Below are positions 13,754-21,298 of a stretch of DNA of 64,000 nt, one piece after another. Location: the NCBI GenBank assembly GCA_947467605.1, contig CANIII010000005.1, forward strand, positions 124,001-188,000, read 5' to 3'. Both the position numbers and the translations under genes were made by a program. Position 1 is the stretch's first letter; each line of letters starts with the position of its first letter. The notes under the pieces are model-generated. The model was not told where the DNA came from, searched no databases, and worked only from the letters and a program-made list of their open reading frames with translations. Origin of the DNA: Acidobacteriota bacterium. Its GTDB lineage: Bacteria > Acidobacteriota > Vicinamibacteria > Vicinamibacterales > SCN-69-37.

Positions 13754-14200
13754 CTAGTTCAGGTCGAGCATGAAGCCTGCGGCAGATCGCCGCTGAGCGA
13801 GCTGACGCTCACGCTGCTGCGTGACTTCGCGAGCCTCTTCGCAGTCCTTGCAACGGGCCGCAAACGGGAGGGCGCGCAGCCGAGGCTGGGCAATTTCATC
13901 GCCACACTCGAAGCAGTTACCGTAGGTGCCTTCTTCCAGACGCTTGAGTGCATCCTCGATCTTCTTGAGGGTCTCGGTCTTCATCTGGATGAGCGCAAAT
14001 TCGATGTCATCCTGAATGTCCGCTTCGGAGGTCTCTGCGTCATCCAACACGCCCTTGGCCTCTTCCGCGTTCTCGGCCCGAACGTCGCGCATCTTGTCCC
14101 GGACTTCGGCCAACAGCTCTTTGCGGCGGCCCTCCAGGATGTCTTTCAGTTCGTCGTAACGCCCGCGTGGCGCCGCTGATTTCTTCGTCTTTGTCCCCAT
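13754..14200 (-). CDS. DksA/TraR-type C4 zinc-finger regulator
   Basis: A 148-residue DksA/TraR-family protein. Family members insert a coiled coil into the RNA polymerase secondary channel and often act with ppGpp. Residues about 12-90 form a highly charged coiled coil. The four zinc cysteines are Cys96, Cys99, Cys117 and Cys120 (CFECG and CKDC). This sequence has QDDIEFALIQ at the coiled-coil tip region rather than a clear DksA DxxDxA signature, so functional equivalence to DksA is uncertain. The start at 14200 (MGTKTKKSAA) has AAAGGAAA upstream; an earlier in-frame ATG at 14242 is less likely. A sigma-54-like promoter lies about 65-80 nt upstream and a strong terminator follows. Confidence 0.82.
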   Translation of the reverse strand: MGTKTKKSAAPRGRYDELKDILEGRRKELLAEVRDKMRDVRAENAEEAKGVLDDAETSEADIQDDIEFALIQMKTETLKKIEDALKRLEEGTYGNCFECGDEIAQPRLRALPFAARCKDCEEAREVTQQRERQLAQRRSAAGFMLDLN

Positions 14201-14265
14201 TTGTCGTTTCCTTTCCTTTACCAGCCGTCCGCTTCCTTGCAACTACCCTTGCCGGCTATTGGTTA

Positions 14266-14282
14266 AGCAATAAAAGTGCCAA
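14266..14282 (-). promoter_or_regulatory. Sigma-54-type (-24/-12) promoter candidate for the DksA-like gene
   Basis: On the minus strand the sequence is TTGGCACTTTTATTGCT. It matches the sigma-54 consensus YTGGCACGRNNNTTGCW at all conserved positions except the weak GR pair. The GG (-24) and GC (-12) doublets have the required 12-nt register. Transcription would start near 14255 and give a 5' leader of about 55 nt to the ATG at 14200. Confidence 0.6.
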
Positions 14283-14476
14283 ATCTTACCACCTTAGACT
14301 CGACCTGTAAAGACTTGGTTTGCTCTCTGGGTAGGCCGAAACTGTCCTTTCTTGCCCACCCGCCGGGTATTTCTGGCCCGGTCGGCCACCCGTGGTCGGT
14401 CGGCGTCAATTACTGTGGGCTTAGACGTCGGGGAGCCTTCGTTCGGTTCGAACTGGCCGATTCCGCCCCGATCTGT

Positions 14477-14485
14477 TGTTATACT
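14477..14485 (+). promoter_or_regulatory. Extended -10 promoter of rpmB
   Basis: TGTTATACT is a TGn-extended -10 element with hexamer TATACT at 14480-14485. No clear -35 box is present, as is common for extended -10 promoters. The start of transcription would be near 14492, giving a leader of about 68 nt before rpmB. The remaining sequence from 14286 to 14476 holds no ORF or RNA gene that I can support. Confidence 0.5.
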
Positions 14486-14559
14486 AGGGTGTTTCTCCGG
14501 GCCGATTTGGGTCCGGTTGTAGGAAGTGCCTTCCAAATTATTAGAGTTGGGACCCGATC

Positions 14560-14751
14560 ATGGCGAAGATCTGCGAAGTTTGCGGCAAGACCCCGGCCTA
14601 CGGCCGAATTATCAGCCACGCGCACAACGTGCGCGCCCGGCGTTTCGAAGTGAACCTGCAGCGTGTGAAGGCCGTGATCAACGGCGCCGTCAAGCGCGTC
14701 CGCGTCTGCACTCGCTGCATCCGCTCAAACAAGGTCACCAAGGCCGCCTAA
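14560..14751 (+). CDS. rpmB: 50S ribosomal protein L28
   Basis: A 63-residue L28. It opens with MAKICEVCGKTPAYGRIISHAHN, has RRFEVNLQRVK in the middle and ends with the second Cys pair VCTRCIRSNKVTKAA. Four cysteines (Cys5, Cys8 and the CTRC pair) indicate the zinc-binding (C+) form of L28. It binds 23S rRNA in the large subunit. It stands alone behind an extended -10 promoter, with ridA 7 nt downstream. Confidence 0.95.
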   Translation: MAKICEVCGKTPAYGRIISHAHNVRARRFEVNLQRVKAVINGAVKRVRVCTRCIRSNKVTKAA

Positions 14752-14758
14752 GTTGTCC

Positions 14759-15148
14759 GTGAGCGCCGCCCGCACTGCACTGTCCACTCCTGACGCCCCG
14801 GCCGCCATCGGGCCGTACAGTCAGGCGATCACCGCTGGCGATTTTCTCTTCGCCTCGGGGCAGATTCCGCTGGATCCGGCGACGGGCCAGTTGGTGGGTG
14901 GTGGCATTGCTGAGCAGACGCACCGCGTGCTCAAGAACCTCGCCGCCGTGCTCGCAGCGGCCGGCATCGGCTTCGACAAGGTCGTCAAGACCAATGTCTA
15001 TCTCCAGGACATGTCGGACTTCGCGGCGATGAACGAGATCTACGGCACCTACTTCCCCGCGCCAGCGCCGGCGCGGGCCACCATTCAGGCCGCGAGACTC
15101 CCGCGCGACGTGAAGGTGGAAATCGATTTCATCGCCTACCTCAAGTAG
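14759..15148 (+). CDS. ridA: RidA family enamine/imine deaminase
   Basis: RidA hydrolyses reactive 2-aminoacrylate and related enamines released by PLP enzymes. The family signature is clear: PDAPAAIGPYSQAI near the start, FLFASGQIPLDPATG, VKTNVYLQDMSDFAAMNEIYGTYF, then PARATIQAARLPRDVKVEIDFIAY with the conserved active-site Arg. It has about 129 residues. I prefer the GTG at 14759; a TTG at 14753 is possible. It lies directly behind rpmB and abuts the convergent rel gene with no intergenic base. Confidence 0.93.
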   Translation: MSAARTALSTPDAPAAIGPYSQAITAGDFLFASGQIPLDPATGQLVGGGIAEQTHRVLKNLAAVLAAAGIGFDKVVKTNVYLQDMSDFAAMNEIYGTYFPAPAPARATIQAARLPRDVKVEIDFIAYLK

Positions 15149-17302
15149 TCAGCGCGCCGCGCGCTCCACATCCAGCACACCGTCGATCTTTTTAATCGAC
15201 TTGATCACCTGCTGCAGGTGCTTGAGGTCGCTGATCTCCACCGTCATCCGGATGAACCCCCGATGCTCTGCGTCGGTCGTGGCCTCCATGTCGCGGATGT
15301 TCGTATTCACCTCGGCAATACGTGAACTGAGATCCGCGAGAATGCCTTTGCGATCTTCCACGCGAATCTTCAGCCGCACAGAATACGCGCCGGTCTCAAT
15401 CCCCGAATCCCACTCGACGTCGATCTTCCGCTCCGGGGCGTACAGCAGGTTGAGCACATTGGTACAGGTCGAGGAGTGCACGCTCACGCCCTTGCCGCGC
15501 GTGATGTACCCGACGATTTTCTCACCGCGGATCGGATTGCAACACCGCGCGAGAAACACCATCACATCGTCGAGCCCGCGGACTTTGATCTTTTGTTCAC
15601 CGGTCCCAAGGACCCGCTTGACGACGCTGGCGATGGCGCCATCTTTGGCCGGCTCGCGCAGCGCCTCCTGTCCCACGAGCCGCGACAGGATCGCCCGCGG
15701 CGCCACCTTGCCGTAGCCGATGGCCGCGTACAGGTCATCCGGTTTGGGCGCGCCGTACTCGGCACCAATGCGCGACAACTCTTCGGGGGTGACCTTGTTC
15801 TTGTCGACGCCGAAGCGGCGCACATCCTTATCGAACAACTTCTTGCCCAGTTCGATGGATCGCACCTTCTCCTGAGTGTGGATGAAGTGCTTGATCTTGT
15901 TGCGCGCCCGCGACGTCGTCACAAACGTCAGCCAGTCGCGGCTCGGCGTATGCCCGGCCTGCGTGACGATCTCGACGATGTCGCCGTTGCTGAGCTTGGA
16001 GCGGAGCGGCACCATCCGGCCATTCACGCGTGCGCCGACACACTGGTTGCCGACGTCTGAATGCACGCTGTACGCGAAGTCGAGCGGCGTCGCGCCGGCC
16101 GGCAAGCTGCGGACCTCGCCCTTCGGTGTGAAGATGTAGACGTCCTCCGGATACAGTTCAATGCGCAGGTTCTGCAGGAACTCGTGCGGGTCGCGGACCT
16201 CCTGCTGAATCTCGAGCAGTTGCCGCAACCAGGCGAAGTACTGCTCGTCGCGATCGGCACCGACCCGGCCTTCCTTATACTTCCAATGCGCGGCGATGCC
16301 CTCCTCAGCGATCTGATGCATTTCTTCGGTGCGAATCTGCACTTCGAACGGCACGCCACGCTCGCTCACGACCGATGTGTGGAGCGACTGATAACCGTTC
16401 GGGCGCGGCACCGCGATGAAGTCCTTGAAACGACCCGGGACCGGCGACCACATCTGGTGGATGATCCCAAGCGCGGCGTAACACCCGGGGACCGACTCGG
16501 TCACGATGCGCATCGCGACGAAGTCGTAGACCTGATCCAGATTGATCCGCTGCCGTTTCAACTTCTGGTGAATCGAGAAGAGGCGTTTGGTGCGGCCGTC
16601 GATCGACACGACTTTGATCTGCGCCTCGGCCAGTGTCGACGCAATGCGGCTGCGCAGTTCCTCGATCAGGCCTTCCGTCGCACTCCGCTTCTCTTCCACT
16701 TGTTGGCGCAGCGCCTGAAACGCCTGCGGCTCGAGATGGCGAAACGCGAGCTCCTCGAGTTCGTTCTTGATCTTGCTCATGCCGAGCCGATGCGCAATCG
16801 GTGCGTAAATGTCGCGGGTCTCCTGCGCAATGCGCAATCGCCGGTCTTCCGGCAGGTGCTGCAACGTGCGCATGTTGTGCAACCGATCGGCAAGCTTCAC
16901 CAGGATGACGCGAATGTCATCCACCATGGCGAGCAACATCTTGCGAAAGCTCTCGGCCTGACGTTCTTCGCTCGACGAAAACTGCAATGAGCTCAACTTG
17001 GTCACACCTTCAACAACGTGCGCGACCTTCTCACCGAACAACTCGCGGATCTTTTCGATCGTGTTCGGTGTGTCTTCCACAATGTCGTGCAGCAGACCCG
17101 CGGCGACGGCGACCGGATCCAGACGCAGGTCCGCGAGCATGTCGGCCACCTCGAGGGGGTGCACGAGGTAGGGCTCGCCCGACCGCCGCACCTGTCCCTT
17201 ATGTTCGTATGCCGAAAAGACGTAGGCTCGACGGAGCAATTCCGTGTCCGCCTCTGGATTGGCAGCTTTGACTTTCTCGATGAGGTCTTCGAACCGGATC
17301 AT
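15149..17302 (-). CDS. rel: Bifunctional (p)ppGpp synthetase/hydrolase, Rel/SpoT type
   Basis: A 717-residue long RSH protein that makes and degrades the alarmone (p)ppGpp. The HD hydrolase domain has VHPL (His48) and LLHDIVEDT (His72-Asp73), so hydrolase residues are intact. The synthetase domain contains RFKDFIAVPRPNGYQSLHT; RFKD matches the RXKD motif of bifunctional enzymes rather than the EXDD of RelA. A TGS domain (DVYIFTPKGEVRSLPAG), a helical/CC region with conserved cysteines (FLARCCNPIRGEKIVGYIT) and a C-terminal ACT domain follow. Its product could act together with the DksA/TraR-type protein encoded 3 kb away. No second RSH gene is in the window. Confidence 0.95.
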   Translation of the reverse strand: MIRFEDLIEKVKAANPEADTELLRRAYVFSAYEHKGQVRRSGEPYLVHPLEVADMLADLRLDPVAVAAGLLHDIVEDTPNTIEKIRELFGEKVAHVVEGVTKLSSLQFSSSEERQAESFRKMLLAMVDDIRVILVKLADRLHNMRTLQHLPEDRRLRIAQETRDIYAPIAHRLGMSKIKNELEELAFRHLEPQAFQALRQQVEEKRSATEGLIEELRSRIASTLAEAQIKVVSIDGRTKRLFSIHQKLKRQRINLDQVYDFVAMRIVTESVPGCYAALGIIHQMWSPVPGRFKDFIAVPRPNGYQSLHTSVVSERGVPFEVQIRTEEMHQIAEEGIAAHWKYKEGRVGADRDEQYFAWLRQLLEIQQEVRDPHEFLQNLRIELYPEDVYIFTPKGEVRSLPAGATPLDFAYSVHSDVGNQCVGARVNGRMVPLRSKLSNGDIVEIVTQAGHTPSRDWLTFVTTSRARNKIKHFIHTQEKVRSIELGKKLFDKDVRRFGVDKNKVTPEELSRIGAEYGAPKPDDLYAAIGYGKVAPRAILSRLVGQEALREPAKDGAIASVVKRVLGTGEQKIKVRGLDDVMVFLARCCNPIRGEKIVGYITRGKGVSVHSSTCTNVLNLLYAPERKIDVEWDSGIETGAYSVRLKIRVEDRKGILADLSSRIAEVNTNIRDMEATTDAEHRGFIRMTVEISDLKHLQQVIKSIKKIDGVLDVERAAR

Positions 17303-17370
17303 TGCGGTCGGTGTCTAAGATGATAGACTGGCCCGGCTTTTTGACCACCTCTCCGAAGGGGAAAACGCAC

Positions 17371-18405
17371 ATGCACCTCCGTTCTGGATTCGCCCGCGCC
17401 ACCGTCCTGATTCTCGGCCTGACGGCCGGAATGGGCTCGGTCGCCGGTTGCGGCAAGTACGCCATTCACAACCTCCGTTTCGTCAAGGGCTTCAAAGACG
17501 GCACCGAGGCCTACAAGAAGAGCGACTTTGCGACGGCCTCAAAGCTCTTTGAGGAAGCCCTCGCCTACAACCCCGAAGAGGGACAGGGCGTCGCGTATTT
17601 CTTCCTGGCAAACAGCTACGACCAGCAGTTCAAGGCCTCCCACAAGGGCGAGGCCGTCAACGATGGCTACATGAAGAAGGCCGTCGAGAACTACCAGAAG
17701 GCGATCGACCATCTCAACGGCACCACGGCGATGGACAACCAGTACCGCCGGTATTCGTATGAATACATGATCGCGGCCTACGGTCCAGAGAAGCTCGACG
17801 ATTTCTCCAAGGCTGAGCCGATTGCCCTCAAGTTGATTCAACTGACGCCCAACGAGCCGGTCAACCTTCAGGCGCTCGGCAAGCTCTATGAGGATCAGGG
17901 GCGCTACGACGAGGCCGAAGCGCAGTTCAAGAAGGCGGTCGACGCCAAGCCGACCGATCCGGGCGTCTACACGGCGATCGCGGGCTACTACAACCGTCAG
18001 GGCAAGTTCGACGAGACCATGACGGCGCTCGAGACGCGCACCAAATACGAGCCGAACAACCCCGAGGCCTACCATTACATGGCCACCTTCTATCAGGACA
18101 AGGTCCAGAAGGACTTCCGCCTGGCGCCACCCAAGAAGCGGGACTACATCATGAAGGGCATCGAAGTTGAGGATAAGGCCCTCGCCCTGAACCCCAACTA
18201 CACCGAAGCGATGGTCTACAAGAACATCCTCCTCCGCCAGCAGGCGACCATCGAGAAGGATCCGGCCACACAGAAGCGTCTGATCGACGAAGCTGACAAG
18301 CTCCGTAACAAGGCCATGGACATGACCAAAAAGGCCAACCAAGGCGCCGGCGCCGCCGCGAAGGACGCCAAAGACGCGAAGGACGCAAAGAAGGACGGCA
18401 AGTAA
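17371..18405 (+). CDS. TPR-repeat lipoprotein
   Basis: A 344-residue predicted lipoprotein. The start at 17371 gives a short basic N-region, a hydrophobic core and the lipobox SVAGC, so the mature protein would begin at a diacylglyceryl cysteine (Cys27). Lgt and LspA are encoded in this window. At least four TPR units follow; the clearest is LGKLYEDQGRYDEAEAQFKKAVDAKP, then YTAIAGYYNRQGKFDETMTAL and AYHYMATFYQ. The tail is a low-complexity Lys/Asp/Ala repeat (AKDAKDAKDAKKDGK). TPR lipoproteins serve as scaffolds; the partner is unknown. A strong stem-loop follows the stop. Confidence 0.8.
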   Translation: MHLRSGFARATVLILGLTAGMGSVAGCGKYAIHNLRFVKGFKDGTEAYKKSDFATASKLFEEALAYNPEEGQGVAYFFLANSYDQQFKASHKGEAVNDGYMKKAVENYQKAIDHLNGTTAMDNQYRRYSYEYMIAAYGPEKLDDFSKAEPIALKLIQLTPNEPVNLQALGKLYEDQGRYDEAEAQFKKAVDAKPTDPGVYTAIAGYYNRQGKFDETMTALETRTKYEPNNPEAYHYMATFYQDKVQKDFRLAPPKKRDYIMKGIEVEDKALALNPNYTEAMVYKNILLRQQATIEKDPATQKRLIDEADKLRNKAMDMTKKANQGAGAAAKDAKDAKDAKKDGK

Positions 18406-18434
18406 AGAATCGTTTCTCGCTACAAGGGGACTCT

Positions 18435-18475
18435 GAACGGGCGCGGCGGTCTTACCCGTCGCGCCCGTTCTCTTT
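18435..18475 (+). terminator. Intrinsic terminator of the TPR lipoprotein gene
   Basis: GAACGGGCGCG (18435-18445) pairs perfectly with CGCGCCCGTTC (18460-18470), and the stem extends by four more pairs including a G-T wobble. It is followed by TCTTTGT. It begins 30 nt after the stop codon. Confidence 0.75.
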
Positions 18476-18525
18476 GTACAGGCGCAGGAAGCCCGTGGCT
18501 GGGCGATTGGTCAACGTACTTTGCC

Positions 18526-18620
18526 CCGCCCTTGGGGTTTCAAAGGGCGGCTGCTGACCGCGCATAGGCCGTTCCTTAGGTCTTCAAGGGCGGCGAGCTG
18601 ACGCGTACGTAGGCGCCCTT
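18526..18620. repeat. Two inverted repeats built on AAGGGCGG / CCGCCCTT
   Basis: Between the two terminators there are two more hairpins: CCGCCCTT (18526-18533) with AAGGGCGG (18543-18550), and AAGGGCG (18586-18592) with CGCCCTT (18614-18620). No gene is present between 18406 and 18711. The block looks like degenerate REP/BIME-type sequence between convergent transcription units. Confidence 0.45.
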
Positions 18621-18655
18621 GCCCCCCAACGGCGTGTTCTTTCCGGGTACAAACA

Positions 18656-18695
18656 CAACGGGCGTGGCTGGAATCGCTTCCAGCCACGCCCGTTG
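18656..18695 (-). terminator. Terminator of the tonB-exbB-exbD-exbD operon
   Basis: A perfect 18-bp stem: the arm at 18656-18673 pairs with 18678-18695 around the loop TCGC. On the minus strand it lies 17 nt past the last exbD stop and is followed by TGTTTGT. With the plus-strand hairpin at 18435 it insulates the two convergent units. Confidence 0.8.
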
Positions 18696-18711
18696 GTGAT
18701 TCGTGTGGATC

Positions 18712-19161
18712 TTACTTGGCGTTACGCATGCCTTCGGTGACGATACCCACCTTGGTCACACCGGCGCCGGTGGCGGCGTCGATGATGGCCACGATCTCGC
18801 CATAGGACACGGTTGGCGCACCGATGATGAACAGCGTCTTCTCGCGACGTGATTCAAACGTCTCGCGGAGCTTGGCTTCCAGGTCCGCGATCGGCAGTTC
18901 GCTGTGGTTGACGCTCAGCCGGTGGTCGGCCGTGTATTCCACAACGATCTGCGACGAATCGACCGCTTTGGACGGCGTTGACGACTCGAGCGGAAGGTTG
19001 ATGTCTTCACCCTTCTGCGTGAGCGGCAGGGTCGCCATGAAGATGACCAGAAGGACGAGCAGGACGTCGATGAGCGGCGTGACGTTCATGTCCGAGGAGG
19101 CTTCCGCCACCTTGGCCGTGACGACTCGCTCGGCGCCGTGGTGCATGTGTGCGTGCGACAT
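18712..19161 (-). CDS. exbD: ExbD/TolR-family biopolymer transport protein (first paralogue)
   Basis: A 149-residue inner-membrane protein with a cytoplasmic N-tail, one TM segment (PLIDVLLVLLVIFMATLPL) and a periplasmic domain of about 100 residues. The proton-pathway aspartate is in NVTPLIDVLLVL, as in ExbD/TolR. Together with the ExbB/TolQ-type subunit it forms the proton channel that energises TonB. The N-terminus carries a His-containing stretch (MSHAHMHHG). It is the last gene of the operon, 2 nt after the second exbD, and the two paralogues are clearly different in sequence. Confidence 0.9.
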   Translation of the reverse strand: MSHAHMHHGAERVVTAKVAEASSDMNVTPLIDVLLVLLVIFMATLPLTQKGEDINLPLESSTPSKAVDSSQIVVEYTADHRLSVNHSELPIADLEAKLRETFESRREKTLFIIGAPTVSYGEIVAIIDAATGAGVTKVGIVTEGMRNAK

Positions 19162-19163
19162 GC

Positions 19164-19607
19164 CTACTTCCCTTCCTTCTTCGAGGCTGCGTTCCCACCA
19201 GGACGTTCCGTGATCAGGGCGACGCTTTCAATCTGGGCTGACCGAAGGGCGTCCATCATCTTCATGATCTGGCCGTACTTCGTCTCTTTGTCGCCCTTGA
19301 GGTACACGATGTGTTCCTTCTTGCCCTCGAGCGCCGCCTTGACCTTGTCGACCAGTTGGGCCTCGGTGGCCGGCAGGCTGTTCACGTAGAGTTCTCCCTG
19401 ACGGTCGATATTCACGATCGTCTGGTCCGACGTGTCCGGCTTGTCGGTGGCATTGGCCGCCGCAGGCAACTCCACGGGCACGCCCTGCTGGAGCATCGGG
19501 GCGATGACCATCATGATGATCAGCAACACCAACATGACGTCGACCAGCGGCGTGACGTTGATCTCTGACTTGACGCCGCCTTTAGCGCCGCCAACATCCA
19601 TTGACAT
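19164..19607 (-). CDS. exbD: ExbD/TolR-family biopolymer transport protein (second paralogue)
   Basis: A 147-residue ExbD/TolR homologue: NVTPLVDVMLVLLIIMMVIAP forms the TM helix with the conserved Asp, and the periplasmic part ends in a low-complexity tail (GGNAASKKEGK). The start at 19607 (MSMDVGGAKGG) is fixed by AAAGGAG with 7 nt spacing. It lies between the ExbB gene and the other exbD. Two different ExbD subunits beside one ExbB suggest a hetero-dimeric ExbD, or alternative partners, in this motor. Confidence 0.9.
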   Translation of the reverse strand: MSMDVGGAKGGVKSEINVTPLVDVMLVLLIIMMVIAPMLQQGVPVELPAAANATDKPDTSDQTIVNIDRQGELYVNSLPATEAQLVDKVKAALEGKKEHIVYLKGDKETKYGQIMKMMDALRSAQIESVALITERPGGNAASKKEGK

Positions 19608-19676
19608 GGCAAAACTCCTTTGAAGGAGCCAAAGCACCGCGGCCGATGGCCACGGTGCCCTGGCGCCGATGCGGTG

Positions 19677-20360
19677 TTAGGCCGCGGTCTTCTTGATGAA
19701 GTAGTCGACGAGTTCCGACGAGGAGTTATCCATCTCGACGTTGAAGTATTCGAGCTTCGTCGTGAAGTAGTTGTAGATCCAGACGGCCGGGATGGCGACG
19801 ACGAGACCGAGTGCGGTTTCGACCAGTGCTTCAGAAATACCGGCCGAGACGGCGCCGAGGCCGCCCGAGCCCGTGGCTGCGATACCGGTGAAGGCGCTGA
19901 TAACGCCGACGACCGTGCCGAGCAGACCCACGAACGGCGCCGTGGAACCGATGGTCGCGAGCGCCGGGATGCCCTTCTTCAGGTCGTTGGACGTGAGCGC
20001 CGTGGCACGCTGAATCGCGCGACGCACGGTGTCGACCAAGTCATCGCGGTTGAGCGCGCCGCCGGCGTCATGCTGGAACTGGTACTCCTGCAGACCGGCG
20101 AGAACGACCTTGGCCAGATGACTGTACTGGTAAGTCTTCGACTGCGAGACGGCCAGTGCATCCTTCAAACGGCCTTCCTTCAGATGCTTAGCCACCTGCG
20201 GGGCATACAGCTTCGACTGCTTACGCGCCTGTGAAAACGTGTAGAGCCGTTCGATCGCCACACCAAAGGACCACATCGACATGAAAATCAGTACGAATGC
20301 CACGGCCTTGGCGACCGGGCCCATGGTGCCCCACATCTCGATAATGTTCATTCCACCCAT
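19677..20360 (-). CDS. exbB: MotA/TolQ/ExbB proton channel family protein
   Basis: A 227-residue inner-membrane protein of the MotA/TolQ/ExbB family. It has an N-terminal TM helix (VAKAVAFVLIFMSMWSFGVAIERL), a long cytoplasmic loop and two C-terminal TM helices (IPALATIGSTAPFVGLLGTVVGVISAF and ETALGLVVAIPAVWIYNYF). The signature GSTAPFVGLLGTV is typical. The start at 20360 has GGAGG 5 nt upstream (start GTAATG context); MNIIEMWG three codons later is an alternative. It is placed between tonB and two exbD genes, so ExbB is more likely than TolQ, although Tol-Pal genes are not seen here. Confidence 0.9.
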   Translation of the reverse strand: MGGMNIIEMWGTMGPVAKAVAFVLIFMSMWSFGVAIERLYTFSQARKQSKLYAPQVAKHLKEGRLKDALAVSQSKTYQYSHLAKVVLAGLQEYQFQHDAGGALNRDDLVDTVRRAIQRATALTSNDLKKGIPALATIGSTAPFVGLLGTVVGVISAFTGIAATGSGGLGAVSAGISEALVETALGLVVAIPAVWIYNYFTTKLEYFNVEMDNSSSELVDYFIKKTAA

Positions 20361-20451
20361 TACAGCCTCCGAAGACGAACGTTACACATGAACGAAAAAC
20401 GCGGAATTCAACGAATCAACACAACCAACCCAGTGCTAACAGGAACCGTTC

Positions 20452-21174
20452 TTACTGCAGCGTGAAGTTCACCGTGACCGTCATGATGACCGGCACCGGC
20501 ACACCGTTCAGTGTCGTCGGTGTGTACTTCCACTGCTTCACAGCATCAAGCGCCGCCTGATCCAGCAGAGCAATCGAGCGGATGACGTGTGCTTCCGTCA
20601 CTGAGCCGTCCTTGCCGATCGTCGCTTCGATGATGACGATACCCGACACACGAGCGGACTGAGCGATCTGTGGGTACACCGGCTGCACGTATTTCACGCG
20701 CTCTGGCGCCTTGACGTTTCCGCCGACACGCACCGGCTCTTGGGGCTTGGGCGGCGGCGGTGGCGGTGGAATGCCCCCGACCACACCACCCGAGACGCCG
20801 CCAGGCACGCCGCCGGCGACACCGCCAACAACGCCCATGCCGGCGCCGAGGTTAATCGGCGGCGGTTCGGCCTTGATCTCTTTCGGCGCCTCGATCGGCA
20901 CCGCGTTGGGATTCGGCATTTCCACCATCTTCGGCTGCGGCGCGGACGGAGCCGGCGGCGGCGGTGGTGGTGGCGGCGGTGGCGGCGGGGCCGCCACAAA
21001 CGCCATCATCGATGGCACGTCTGGCAGGGAGTCAGTCGCCAGAAGCGGAATGACTACCAACAGGAACAGCACCACGAAGTGAGCCAAAATCGACAGTGGC
21101 ACCGTGTACCACTGTTTTGTGCCGACCTCGATCGACGGCTTTACAACGTCTCCGAACATTTCACCACGCGGCAC
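20452..21174 (-). CDS. tonB: TonB-family energy transducer
   Basis: A 240-residue TonB protein. It has a cytoplasmic N-tail, one TM helix (about 24-46; VPLSILAHFVVLFLLVVIPLL) and a periplasmic spacer with 12 consecutive prolines (63-74), a Gly/Val segment (GGVAGGVPGGVSGGVVGG) and a second Pro run. The C-terminal TonB box-binding domain contains YPQIAQSARVSGIVIIEATI and AVKQWKYTPTTLNG. It transduces proton-motive force to TonB-dependent outer-membrane receptors. The GTG start at 21174 is set by AGGAGG 5 nt upstream. A consensus promoter lies just ahead, giving a leader of only about 17 nt. Confidence 0.93.
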   Translation of the reverse strand: MPRGEMFGDVVKPSIEVGTKQWYTVPLSILAHFVVLFLLVVIPLLATDSLPDVPSMMAFVAAPPPPPPPPPPPPAPSAPQPKMVEMPNPNAVPIEAPKEIKAEPPPINLGAGMGVVGGVAGGVPGGVSGGVVGGIPPPPPPPKPQEPVRVGGNVKAPERVKYVQPVYPQIAQSARVSGIVIIEATIGKDGSVTEAHVIRSIALLDQAALDAVKQWKYTPTTLNGVPVPVIMTVTVNFTLQ

Positions 21175-21197
21175 GTATGCCTCCTGCGAAGGCCGGG

Positions 21198-21227
21198 ATT
21201 ATAGTCAGTCCCGAAAAACAGTGTCAA
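21198..21227 (-). promoter_or_regulatory. Consensus sigma-70 promoter of the tonB operon
   Basis: On the minus strand: TTGACA (21227-21222), an 18-nt spacer, then TATAAT (21203-21198). Both hexamers are perfect. The predicted start is near 21191, only 6 nt before the AGGAGG ribosome site of tonB. The -35 box lies inside the 3' arm of the upstream hppA terminator. Confidence 0.85.
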
Positions 21228-21240
21228 CGAAGACACTGTT
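21214..21240 (-). terminator. Intrinsic terminator of hppA, overlapping the tonB -35 box
   Basis: On the minus strand AACAGTGTC, loop TTCGTT, GACACTGTT, then further T residues (TTTTT in all). The 9-bp stem and U-tract form a good intrinsic terminator about 60 nt past the hppA stop. Its 3' arm is part of TTGACA, the -35 element of the tonB promoter. Confidence 0.7.
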
Positions 21241-21298
21241 AAATCGTTAGACACCAAGATCGTAAAAACGGTCCGGGTGCCGGAATAATATTACTGAA

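Noticed and set aside
14444-14470. T-loop-like GGTTCGAAC upstream of rpmB, possible tRNA
   Set aside because: The flanking 5-nt arms (gttcg and tggcc) do not pair, and no acceptor, D or anticodon stem can be built around it.
14286-14476. Possible ribosomal-protein leader motif or riboswitch ahead of rpmB
   Set aside because: The region holds short GC-rich self-complementary pieces (CCCGCCGGG, GGCCCGG) but no structure I can match to a known leader, and the predicted TSS lies downstream of it.
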